Shown here: positions 46,401-56,309 of the stretch, piece by piece | Layout: each line of letters starts with the position of its first letter | How positions within the stretch are numbered: the stretch's first letter is position 1 | Origin: Laetiporus sulphureus 93-53 | Taxonomy: Eukaryota > Basidiomycota > Agaricomycetes > Polyporales > Laetiporaceae | DNA: 64,000 nt | Direction: 5' to 3' | Assembly: GCF_001632365.1 (NCBI RefSeq) | Contig: NW_024468544.1 | Location: 265,366-329,365 of the forward strand | Notes under the pieces: model-generated | The model's database searches: none | What the model saw: only the letters and a program-made list of their open reading frames with translations | Told to the model about the DNA's origin: nothing | Position numbers and translations under genes: made by a program

Positions 46401-47521
46401 GCTTTTTCTTCATCTCCCTTGTGAATGCATACATTGTTGTCCCCCCATCTCAGGTCTAGTGTAGTAAATATACTAGCCCTTGAGAGTCCGTCAATGAGAT
46501 CGTTGATTCGGGGGAGTGGGAATTTGTTCTTCTTGGTGACGCTGTTTAACGCCCTGTAGTCTTGGACTAGTCTAAGAGAGCCATCCTTCTTTTTGACGAA
46601 AAATACCGGAGCGGCATAAGGGGATTTAGATGGTCGAATGCAGCCCTTGGCTTGTTCGCTGTCAATCCATTCATCGAGCGAGTCCTTCTCTCGTAAAGAC
46701 ATAGGGTATACTTTTGCCGGCCTTGGGGTTGCCGTGTCTGGGACAAGATCAATTGCGTGATCGTAGGGCTTACGCGTCGGCATTCTTTCTGAGCTCTTCT
46801 TCGAGAACACATCCCCAAATTGATGAAATTCTGGAGGGACGAACTTGGAGCAATATTCTTTGTCCTGTGTCTCTTCTGCCGGCTGTTCTACCAAATGCTC
46901 CTTTACCTTCTTGCTTATACCTAGGATGTCGTGCACCATGTTACAAAGATCCTGATCTTGCAAGTCTATCCAGTTGATGAAGTCATCTTCCTGATCTCAC
47001 CCGTCATCCATGTGTATGTCGGAAAGAATTGCTTCATCCTCGAGTCGAGGTTGCGATAGAAGGTTGACTTCTTCCTCACATACTTTGACTCATTGCTTCC
47101 TCGTGTGTCTGCATCTTGAGAACGTGACCTCTCTGTGTTCACAGTCAACTCGGAGGTTGTGTTCTTATAGAAATTTCATGCCAAGGATCATTGACATGCG
47201 TCCAAGGTTAGTGATGAGCAAACTCTCGGTTGATCGGTGCCCCCCGATTAAGATGCTTGTGACTACACGATGAGTAATCGCACCACCCTTGTTGGGGCTG
47301 GCGTCTGCGTTGAGGATTCAGATTTCATGGTTTAGAGGTATCATCTTAAACCCATGCTTCTCAGCGAATCTTTGGTCGATATAGCAAGAGAATGCTCCAG
47401 AATCCAATAGTGCTGTCGTCTGGATTTCCCGTGATACGAATCTTATTGGCAATTCGATTGAATGTTTAGAAAAACCTGCAGATGCAATATATAGATAGTC
47501 GCTAGGTACATTCATTTTCAC
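43413..47521 (-). pseudogene. pol of Ty3 element 2: PR-RT-RH-IN-chromodomain-dUTPase
   Basis: Protease ALLDSGAFSCYID (about 47410). RT (46963-45923) with SPYAAPVFFVKKKDGSLRLV, VYIDDIIIF and FVKFLGLIISKGSI. RNase H LETDASDFATGAVLEQLG. Integrase (44957-44061) with [25 protein letters not shown] and [10 protein letters not shown]: all three acidic residues are present. Chromodomain [17 protein letters not shown] (about 43990). dUTPase (43832-43413) keeps all five family motifs: VGWDV, APRSGLALKG, GVIDPDYTGEIKVLL, DCVAQLIC and RGAKGFGSSG; its frame alone is open. Stops at the PR/RT linker, before the dUTPase and elsewhere break the polyprotein. Confidence 0.9.
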
Positions 47522-47562
47522 GGTACTAATACAATCGTCCTGAAGTGTGACACCAGACTCGT

Positions 47563-49390
47563 CTACACTTCGTACTGAAAATCCTCTGAAAAATTGTCTA
47601 TCTCGACGATTCCCGCATTGGTGTCCTTGACTGTAGATGTCGATGCTATTGATGCTGTGTCCGAGCTTTTCACCTTGCCTTTGCCTTTGCTGGACGGTGG
47701 AGTATTCGAAGTGGTGCTCATCCCGTGAAGTGCAGCAATTGCTTGCTCCAATGCCGCAATTTGAGGTGATGTGTCCGAGCTACCTTCTTCTTCCACCTGC
47801 CGCACCTTAGTCACTTTGCCCTTTCCCTTGTCCTGCCATGGGGTAGATTGGGTTTGAAACTGCTTTCCCTTATACTCTGGCTTGGGGGAAGGGCACCGCT
47901 TTCCTCATTCGTAGGCATGCTTTCTGCAAAACAAGCATAGCTTGTTTGCCAGCCACCTGTCTTGTTCTGGGAAAAGTTCGTGGGCGATTCGTGTGCTGGT
48001 GTCCATTGCGTTAGGGTCCCTAGGAGCAGTCGCCTTGGTTGCCATAGTTTGTCCGGTAGACTTGTTGCCCGAAATCTGCTGGAGATGTTTGATTTCAACC
48101 TCTAGGCAGAATTCAAGGTAGTCCATCCAAGTGGTTGGGATCTTGAAGGGATCTAAAGTCTCCGTGACTGACATGACCGTCTGAATGTGGGCCGACTGCT
48201 GCTCCCTGATTTTGACAATTAAATCTTCATCGAAGTATCCTGATTTGGGGGTGTAGGCCCTGAAATTCTCCGCGAAGGCAATCATCGTCTTGTGGCGGAT
48301 TGCGCAGTGTGCATCTAGCAACGATTGTGCTGTGTGCTTGGGGTCAAGTGTCTTGTATGCCATCTCCAGTTTCCTGGTGTATTCTGCCCATGTGCCAACA
48401 TCTTGTCTGGAGGCGAGCTTGATTGCATACTCTTTCATGTATAGAGCTGCTCCGCCTTCTAGATGTGCGTTGGCCTGCCGAATTTTGTCCTTGTCATCAT
48501 TTGTCCTTGTCATCGGTGAAGTGGTTGTAATCGAGCCAGATGAGGAGGTTCATGAACCAAGTCTCGAAATTTTCCGATGATTTCCTTCCCGAGTATTTGG
48601 GTGGATTGGGGAGCTTAATTCGGCGAGGCGATTGGCTGGATTGGTTGGCCGGTTGTTGGATACCTTGGGGAGGCACGTTGATAATGGCATTATTGAGTCG
48701 AGACTCTAAGCCAACGATGTAGGTAGTGGTCTTCTCTTGTGCCTCCTTCAGGACAACCATGTTGCCGTAAACGGCATCCATCTGGCCCTTTACTTCATCC
48801 TTGTAATCCTCGAAGTTCTTGCAGATTGCTTGGGCTTCAGCTGTCAGACTGTTATTTGACTTGATGAGCCATTCGTTGTCAGCAGAGAGGGTGCCGATCT
48901 GGGCTCTTGCAGTCCTTAGCTGGTCTCACATTTCCACCACCATTATTTCGACGTGGATGCGGGCCAGGATCTCTTCTTCCAATGAGGCCACCATGCGCTC
49001 ATGACGTTCATCCATTTTTTGACGTAATGCTTCATACGAGCTTATGACATCTCTCATGATGAACGCTCACACCACATTCATTGTCCATTCCTTGACGTTG
49101 TTTGGGATGGTGTTGGGTGCAGCGGCGTCTGCGGCTTCCTCGATTGTTGCGTAAGGGATTCCCTGCCATTCTCAGGTCTGAGGTGTTGTGAATTCTGGCA
49201 GGGCGGTGGGCGACGGGTTTCTGACTACTCCCGACGCCTTGGACGTGCTGCTAGTATGGGGTTCATCTGCAGGGGCAGCTGGTCCTGCTTCCGATGGTGT
49301 AGAAGGGGCATTACTCCTCCAGGGGTCCGTCGGTTCACTTGTGGTGTGTCCTCCTGGGAACGCAATGCCTCTAAGGTTATACTGAGACAT
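47563..49390 (-). pseudogene. gag of Ty3 element 2
   Basis: Starts MSQYNLRGIAFPGG. Same blocks as in element 1: coiled-coil region, RRIKLPNPPKYSGRKSSENF, TWFMNLLIWLDYNHF, and CLFCRKHAY then a stop before GKRCPSP. Ends at the same TAG after EDFQYEV; pol begins about 40 bases later in another frame, so pol needs its own start or a recoding event. Stops at about 49172, 49073, 48930 and 47910, plus a duplicated DDKDK segment near 48500, which shifts the frame. Confidence 0.82.
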
Positions 49391-49469
49391 GGGAATCGAT
49401 GTTGAAGATAGTGGGAAAGAGGTGACGGAGAGTGTGTTCAAAATGGTGAGCTTTTACTGGAGCTGATTA

Positions 49470-49905
49470 TTGGCTCCCGGTAATTGTGCTAGTTCGATGA
49501 CACGATTCCTTCGTGCTGCAGCTTCTTCTAGCCTTGTTGGGCGAGGGTGTCTTTGTTTTGGAAAGTCTCTGTACCAGTTTGTCCAGAAGAGTTCTTTGTC
49601 TTCTTGATACAACCGAGCAAGACGTTCCCAGTAAGCGTTTTCTATCCACTCGTGGACTGGATCGATTATCTCGATGTCTGTTTCAATGAGTCAGAAAGGT
49701 GTGTGCAGGGTGACTCGACGTTCGATGTCAACCGGGTAATGATAAAGCGGAATGGATCGCTCTGATAGTAGGGGTTGATAGATGAAGTACCCCGTGCACA
49801 CCAGATAATGATAGAGGTCGGTGATGTAGTGCTCGACCACGTAGTTTCTGAATATAAAACTGACTTGATACCGGGGCATGAAACTGCTGATACAGTAGTA
49901 CAAAG
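49470..49905 (-). pseudogene. ORF-B of Ty3 element 2
   Basis: MPRYQVSFIFRNYVVEHYIT, YFIYQPLLSERSIPLYHYPV, a stop, then IDPVHEWIENAYWERLARLY and an Arg-rich end. Homologous to ORF-B in element 1; no domain recognised. Confidence 0.5.
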
Positions 49906-49918
49906 ATGTTTACTGATC

Positions 49919-50698
49919 CTAGTAGGGCCAGTAGCACGACTCCTTCTCAAACCTCACAATGTCTCTCCTCACGCGTTCCTGCTCCTTATTGATTCCTCTG
50001 AACGAAATCTTCCCTAGTCCCACACAAAGCTTGATAGCGATGCATCTATCGATGAACGTGAAGTCGTCACCTCATCCAATCCTCTTGTTTAGTGCTCCTA
50101 GATGTCGCAGAATGCAATCGCGACACTGAATCTGTGCTTCTGTGAATTTGGCAGTGATGTGGGGCTGCTGCAAGACTTTGTAATGCTGAATAGTAGCGTA
50201 TACAGTCGGCGCAATGTTCTTGGGAAGTGTTCCTTTGGGATTTTCGTGGATTCCACGAGGGTGATAGTCCTGAGAGAGGGCGAAAGCGAGTACGGCAGTG
50301 GCGTCATCGTTAGACCACCAGTAAGGTTTGTAAATGGGGACGGATGGGTCAGATGCGTCTCTGGGAATTGCTTCGGCCCACGAGCTGACCTTAGAGTGAA
50401 GTTTCTGTAGGTCTGAGCGAGGGTCGTTGGGCTTTGCAATGAGTAGGTTGCTTGCTGTTAGACGATGAGTGCGTCTGGGGTCACGACTGTAAGGGTGATA
50501 ACGTCCGTTGGGCAGAACGATCCCGTTGTGTACTTGAGGCGCTTTACCGGTTGATGCAGCGCTGTTCCTTTTGAAGGAAGGAAGCGGCTTAGGCGGTAGA
50601 GGCGACGTGGAGTGGTATGAAGGAAGTGGTGTGAAAAAAGCCCTGCCCAGGGCAGATGTATCTCTGGGTGAAAATGCGCGGCTAACAGTGTTAGACAC
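49919..50698 (-). CDS. ORF-A of Ty3 element 2 (extra 5' ORF)
   Basis: First ATG inside the element. MSNTVSRAFSPRDTSALGRA, a Pro/Ser-rich N-terminus with LPPKPLPSFKRNSAA, then PYWWSNDDATAVLAFALSQD, TVYATIQHYKVLQQPHITAK, and the C-terminal FTFIDRCIAIKLCVGLGKIS and FEKESCYWPY, about 260 residues with one stop (50072). No gag, protease or nucleic-acid-binding motif seen. Conservation of start, stop and internal blocks between two elements suggests it was under selection. Could be a diverged capsid-like or accessory protein. Confidence 0.6.
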
Positions 50699-50717
50699 TT
50701 GGTAGGGGCGTAAAAGG

Positions 50718-50730
50718 TCAGTCTTATTCT
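50718..50730 (-). other. Primer-binding site of Ty3 element 2, self-priming type
   Basis: On the minus strand agaataagactga, two bases inside the 5' LTR. It is complementary over 13 bases to the LTR stretch whose plus-strand copy is 50984-50996, which lies 32 bases from the LTR TATA box (51023-51028). Confidence 0.75.
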
Positions 50731-50732
50731 AA

Positions 50733-51390
50733 TGTCACGGCATGCCAATGACAAAGATAGACAACCAAAAATAGGGTCCCCTTGAGGGCCCCCTGGCTAA
50801 GAGCCTACAGCGACGAGCTGTGGCGATACGACGTGCCCACTAACGAGGCCTGGTAGCTGGTCGCAGAGCAAGACTTACTGATGAGGCTAGAGGCGCTATC
50901 ACACAAGTGAGAATGCAATAGAATGTATAGCACACTGAGAGTGTCTGGTAAGACCCCTCTGTGATGGTAGTGGTGGACGAAGGAGAATAAGACTGAGGTC
51001 TCCTCCTTGTCTCGCTGGTCCTTATATACATGATTGCCTAGCTACTATACAGTACTATGTAAGTGAGTCACACGCTACTCTACTGGTCAGTGCTACAATC
51101 GTACGACATGTCCCAATTATCCTGATTGGCTGCCTAATAATAGCTCACGGAGACGGAGCTCCTCTTGAGCACGCAATATGGCGTCATGGCGATTGCGACA
51201 TATGACACCATGCCGAGGAGTTTGGTGTCACGTGACAATGCCGAGAGAGATTCGAGGTCATGTGACTAGATGCCTTTTATCTTATCTCTCATTAGGTCAC
51301 GTGACTTCTTGTTCGACGCGAAATGATGAAAATAATATGCTTCTAATAGCATTCGTTCCTATAATGACTTGTCAGGTAAAAACTGTGACA
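50733..51390 (-). repeat. 5' LTR of Ty3 element 2
   Basis: 658 bp. TATA box at 51023-51028 on the minus strand and predicted transcript start at 50996. Confidence 0.92.
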
Positions 51391-51844
51391 GACGCCATAT
51401 TGCATGCTCAAAGAGGAGCTCCATCTCTGTGAGTTATTGTTAGGTCAACCAATCAGGATAATTGAGACAAGTCGTACGATTGTAGCATGTCCAGTAGAAT
51501 AGCGTGTGACTCGCTTATGTAGTACTATACAGTAGCTAGACAATCATGTATATAGGGATCAGTGAGACAAGGAGAGACCCTCAGTCTTATTCTCCTTCAT
51601 CTACCACTACCATCACAGAGGGGTCTTACCAGACACTCTCAGTGTGCTATACATTTGCATTCACTCTCATATCTGTGATCGCGCCACTTGTCTCACCAGT
51701 AAGTCTCACCTTGCAGACAGCAAGTCAGCCTCGTCAGTGGGCATGTCATATTGTCACAGCTCATTGCTGTAGACCTTTACCCAGAGACCCTCAAGGGGAC
51801 TCTTATTTTGGGTTGTCTATCTTTGTCATCGACATGCCGTGACA
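51391..51844 (+). repeat. 3' LTR of Ty3 element 1, second part
   Basis: Begins with the GACGC duplication and continues the LTR (ccatattgcatgctcaaag..) to TGACA at 51844, followed by the outer duplication CCGCT. Confidence 0.93.
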
Positions 51845-51849
51845 CCGCT

Positions 51850-52665
51850 TCACAAAGCCAGTGGTATCGAATGTTGAGGTGCCAGACCCGAGTGAAGTTG
51901 GCAGAGCATTTCGCCAGGCTCTCGCCACTCGTATTATTCATTCTGAGGCTGACAGAGAGAGAAATAGGGACATATATATCACCCATCAATTTCTCGATCC
52001 ACATCGCCATCTGCCCCACATGCACTGCCACAATATACTCTGCCTCAGTAGTGGATAGGGTGACCACATTCTGGTGACAGGAGCTCCATGTAACAGAACC
52101 GCCGACCATCACCATGATGTGCTCCTGCGTCGAATGTCCCATGTCTGTGCAGTCGGAATAAGATAAGTCAGAGTAAATCAGAGGCTGGAGGGTGGCACGT
52201 GCATGGTCTGAACTGTAGTAGATAATGCCATAATCGATGGTCCCTTTGATGTATCAAAGAACCCGCTTCAGTGCACATCAGTGAACGATCCCAGGGTTGG
52301 CCATGTAGTGACTCAGTAACTGCACGGGATAGGCCAGGTCTGGTTGAGTGGTGACTGACAGATACATAATGACACTAAGTGCCTCACAGTAAGGCACAGT
52401 CACCATCGTGAGTGCCTCATCCAGCATCACCTGTGTGGATGCTTTAGTGAGTTTCATACCCAGTTCCAATGATGTGGCCATGGGGTTCGAGTCCTGCATA
52501 TTGAAACGTGCCAGCACACGTTGCACGTATGCTTCCTGAGTAAGTCACAAGGTACCATTAGCCCGATCATGTTCAATCACCACCTCAAGCATGTACTTCA
52601 ACTCTCCACCTCCACTGAGCTTGTACCATGCCGCCAAATCCCCACATGTAACTGCAAGACCCAGT
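51850..52665 (-). mobile_element. Ty1/copia element, RT end and RNase H
   Basis: Minus strand: WYKLSGGGELKYMLEVVIEH (about 52620), a stop, LTQEAYVQRVLARFNMQDSN, PDLAYPVQLLSHYMANPG (about 52310), then after a decayed stretch GGSVTWSSCHQNVVTLSTTE and AEYIVAVHVGQMAMWIEKL (about 52080-52000), the copia RNase H signature. Continues at 34584 on the other side of the Ty3 nest. The 5' part (gag, integrase, most of RT) is missing beyond 52665. Confidence 0.85.
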
Positions 52666-52810
52666 GATGTCAGTTATAGAGGATAATCAGTTGCACAATA
52701 ATGTTGCCTAAAAGGATTATCACCTATACAATATTCTGGCTCATATTGTTTATCCAGTCACTAATCAGATGATTATCCTTGATAATCCTACTGCATTTAG
52801 ATTAATCCTT

Positions 52811-52961
52811 CCATTGCATATGTTGATCCTGCATTTATCCACAGATAATCATGGATAATCCTGCCATTGCACATGTTGATCCTGCATTTATCCACAGATA
52901 ATCATGGATAATCCTGCTATTGCACATGCTGATTTTACATTTATCTAGAGATAATCATGGA
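52811..52961. repeat. 53-bp AT-rich tandem repeat, about 2.8 copies
   Basis: Units start at 52811, 52864 and 52917 (ccattgca or ctattgca), each with catgttgatcctgcatttat and ccacagataatcatggataatc or variants. The flanks (52690-52800) are also rich in gattatcc/ggataatc words in both orientations. It begins where the copia homology stops. Confidence 0.8.
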
Positions 52962-53100
52962 ATTCCTTCTCATAGTGAAGAATCATGAGACCAACATTGA
53001 GTCATTCTTGCTAAGCATATGAACCAGCTTAAATAAGAAAATCATTAAACCATTTAAGGACAGACTCTTTTGCTCTTCCTAAGCTCATCCAAGATAATTA

Positions 53101-53865
53101 TCATAAAGTAGCCAAGGTAAAGAAAAGACACCCAGCCATATCCACACAGATGCACAGATGGTCCTCACTATTCCTGTGGCCATGCCTCATGAAGAACAGC
53201 CCAGTCAGTATGATGTATGCCAGGACCACGAATGCAATCAGGATAATCGTCAGTGGCTGCATCGATGCGTAAACGGTCACACGATCACCGATGAGCCACC
53301 AGCTGAAGTTCCTCATGGCCAATGTGGCCTTCGCTGACCAAGTGTTGCTTGAGGGTTGTGGTGGGCCATTTCTGGACACACGAGAGACCTGCTCAGTGGT
53401 GGACTGGATGCCGATGGAGATGTCGCAACACATCAGATATTCTAAACGTGACATCATCTGATATCTGTGGACTCAGGCAGAATGAGACATATGGATAGTG
53501 AAGGCATCAGCTCATCTTACTTTGCCAATCATGCGACTTCTTCTACATCAATCTCGCTGAGGAACATCACCACAATTGGAGGTGGCAAGCTGAAGATTGG
53601 GAAGATGGCATGAAAAGTGGGTGGTTTTGTTGGGCTATGCAATGACACCATGCAGTCAGTATGAGTAAATGAGCAGAGAAGATAACTGCAGCACTAAGCA
53701 GACACTAGCTATAGCTTCGATGCACATCAGGCAGAAATGGATGGTGGCTATGGACGAGTCCATTTTGAATACAGTAGAGATCGACGAGAGCTTGTAAGGG
53801 AAGCGAGAATATAAATGGTGAACGGGACATAGCGAGAAGGCACCTTTATCAGCACTCCAAATCAC
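53101..53865 (-). CDS. Small putative membrane protein frames
   Basis: Two minus-strand frames. 53865-53656 has a hydrophobic stretch (IATIHFCLMCIEAIASVCLV). 53457-53101 reads MMSRLEYLMCCDISIGIQST, then a strong membrane segment (LTIILIAFVVLAYIILTGLF) and a second near the end. They may be exons of one gene (intron between about 53650 and 53460) or unrelated. No family recognised. Confidence 0.3.
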
Positions 53866-53888
53866 TCACACCAGCAAAGCCGACTCAC

Positions 53889-55938
53889 CATTCTTGAAGT
53901 CCATCTGCAAGTACGAAAAGTCGATCCACCACGGGCACACTTTTTCGATGAATGCCTTCAATTCCTTGTTGCTCATCTTGTTCAGCATGTTCTTGATCAT
54001 CACCGTCGTCCGCATGTCCTTCCCCTGCTCGATCGCCTCAATATTCAGCTGGTTCTTCTCCACAATGCCTGAATCTGCATTTTCACATCTGCTTGAGTAT
54101 GTGTGACCACCGATAGTCAGCGAGGGCTCCAAGGAGCTGCCGTACGAAGTGGCCGACTGGGGGACAGGTGCATCAGGACTATAAGCTGACCTCCCAAATG
54201 GGTCCTCCTCAGTGGGACCCCATTCCATCTGCTCATCTTGATGTTGATACATTGAAGAGAAGCCCTTCTTCGGCATCAAGGAAAGAGCCTGCGAGTGATG
54301 GTGCAATACTCGTGGGGAGGGGAGCAGATAGTACTCAACCGTTGGTGCTGCCGGAGCACTGAATGCTCATTGACCCTTGGTACTCATGTGTCCATCAGAA
54401 CCATATGCTGGGTACTGAGCATGGGGCATGGCCTGCGCATACAAGTACTTCTGCAGAGAGTACACAGAGGTTGACAAACCACCATAGCTAGAAGCATACG
54501 TGGTTTCCTGAGTCTGGTACTCTTCAGATGTCTCTGCATCATCATAACTAGACTGCTGAGCCTTCACGATGTCATCGGAGCCTATGCTGATGCTCCTTGA
54601 TCAGGAAGAAGTCTGAGGTGACACAATACCTACTGGGCACTTTGGTCAGAACTATAAAAATGAGCATTCGAAGGATCGTACCTTGCCAACAGCGTCGAAA
54701 AATAAGTCATTCGACACTCGCCTGCTATGCTCTTGAGGTGACTCCCTTTCCCTCCAGATCCTATGAACAGCATTAGGCACACCCATATTCTTCCTCGCAC
54801 TGACACTACATGGATGAACTACATTCATGAAACGATTGAGACAACCTGTCCATGTCCAGTGGGCAATCCTACACATACCTTTGGTGCAATGCAACTCCCT
54901 GTCTGCCTGCTGCTGCAAGTTTTGACACATATCCACATGCAAACATGCAACATCAGCAGCCTCTGAGTGGTCAGACTGGCTGGGCTGCTGGGCTGGAATG
55001 GATCCTCAAGCGAGGAGCATGGGAAGGACTGAATCGTCTATGCATCCTTCTTTGTCAACAGCGGAAGATGGACACCAAGGAAAGTGTGATCGTGAAGAGC
55101 GTGGTACCCATTGGCTGCATCACGCGCATCATAGTACTCAATCTGGAAATTCTGAGATAGGAAAAAAGTTGAGTATGCATCCAAATTAATGGCTTCCAAG
55201 AATACACACTTGTTCCTGCAAGTCAACAGCCTTGTGCAACATCAGCTTGCTGAAGGAAGCCAAGACATTCTGCAGCACAGCAGACTGGAAGTGGTGGTCT
55301 GCAACAGACACATAAAGTGTTCCGTCCATCTCATCTACAAACACTGACTTCCCAATGACCTGCACATATCGCTCGTATCAGCCGACCAGGGAGCGTGAAA
55401 GGTTTAAAAGAACCTACCCTCTCGATTTGCTCAGTGCTCACATATTTCACAGTGAGATGCATGTCCTCCAGTCTGGGTATTGCCTGGTTAGCAATGAGAC
55501 TGCACACCCAGGTCACGTGGCAGATATCGTAATATACAAAAATAATGATGCTGTGGAACTCTTGGAAGGGGACCCAAATGCCCTTCACATCACTAGTGGG
55601 CACAAATGCCTCTTGCAGGTCTGCTGAGGAGGCATTCAAGGGAACATCATGGACCCACCAACACATGTAGTCAGTAAACTTTGATCAGTAGGAATAAATC
55701 ATCACAAAATACGAACCAGTAAAAAACCACTCACATCAGCATCACTGTGTTCTTCACCAGGTTTCACATTCACCACAAAGGTGGATTCACTGACCGAGCC
55801 AACCTTGTGCTCCTCCCTCGGGGTGATATTCATGCTCGTCAATCTCGAGATCAACACAGACACTGCATCCGTGCCATCCTGCACCGCCACATACTCTCCA
55901 TCCACATCCAATGAGAAGCTCTGCATACTCATAACTTA
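53889..55938 (-). pseudogene. mei2: Mei2-like RNA-binding protein, decayed
   Basis: Mei2 proteins promote meiosis through a C-terminal RRM. Minus strand: N-terminal MSMQSFSLDVDGEYVAVQDG; first RRM with VHDVPLNASSADLQEAFVPT and IANQAIPRLEDMHLTVKYVS; second RRM with EMDGTLYVSVADHHFQSAVL, then across an intron IEYYDARDAANGYHALHDHT; a Tyr/Gln-rich linker; then the Mei2-type RRM, KNQLNIEAIEQGKDMRTTVM and IKNMLNKMSNKELKAFIEKV and CPWWIDFSYLQMDFKNG. The usual NIPNK and CPRRIDFLYLRMDF residues are altered by C-to-T/G-to-A-type changes. A stop interrupts the linker (about 54370). After the donor at 53889 the remaining C-terminal exon (GYAFVNF region) is absent. Truncated relic. Confidence 0.82.
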
Positions 55939-55974
55939 AGGCAGCTAGCATAGTGCCAGGATCTTCGCAGTCTG

Positions 55975-56309
55975 GAGCCGCTAGTGGGGAGTGTCTGGAA
56001 AGTCAGATATCATGTAAGACTAGCAGTCGACTTGATGGTACTCACAAATGTTCTGTATGGGCTTGCAGTTATCGTTGTCCTTGTCCCTGTCCATGCCGCA
56101 GCAGGTGAAGAGGGTGGTGGTTAGGCAGTGCATGAGTCAAGGGCAAAAGATGTTAAGGTCAGTTATCTAGGAAAGCACCCGAGGATGTGTGGGGTAGGAA
56201 TGGGTGACCCAGCTGTTCATAATTTCCATATGTACATCAATGCTATGTTTGTGTCAGAGGAAATCAAAGTCAGCACGACAAAACACTGATCTCACCTTAC
56301 TGTAGTCTA
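55975..56309. other. Gap between the Mei2 and KDZ relics
   Basis: About 330 bases with no supported gene. Confidence 0.4.

Larger units (their letters stand above)
42747..51390 (-). mobile_element. Ty3/gypsy chromovirus 2 (inner), same family, opposite strand
   Basis: Complete element flanked by GACGC duplications. On the minus strand: 5' LTR 51390-50733, PBS, ORF-A, ORF-B, gag, pol with dUTPase, polypurine tract, 3' LTR 43394-42747. It keeps the YIDD reverse-transcriptase site and long open stretches (integrase 44957-44061; RT 46963-45923), so it is younger or less decayed than element 1, but stops in gag and pol still make it inactive. The two LTRs differ at several bases and in length (658 and 648 bp). 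Confidence 0.93.
34585..51844 (+). mobile_element. Ty3/gypsy chromovirus 1 (outer), split by element 2
   Basis: 5' LTR 34585-35234, internal region to 42537, 3' LTR 42538-42746 continued at 51391-51844 on the far side of element 2. LTRs begin TGTCA and end TGACA. The 5-bp target duplication CCGCT is present at 34580-34584 and 51845-51849. Order inside: PBS, ORF-A, ORF-B, gag, protease, reverse transcriptase, RNase H, integrase, chromodomain, dUTPase, polypurine tract (gagaagggggtga). Many stops and shifts make it inactive. It lies inside the copia element: joining the two flanks at the duplication restores the copia RNase H frame. Confidence 0.93.

Noticed and set aside
52811..52961. Regularly spaced repeats that could suggest a CRISPR array
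   Set aside because: Adjacent tandem units without spacers, in a eukaryotic genome.
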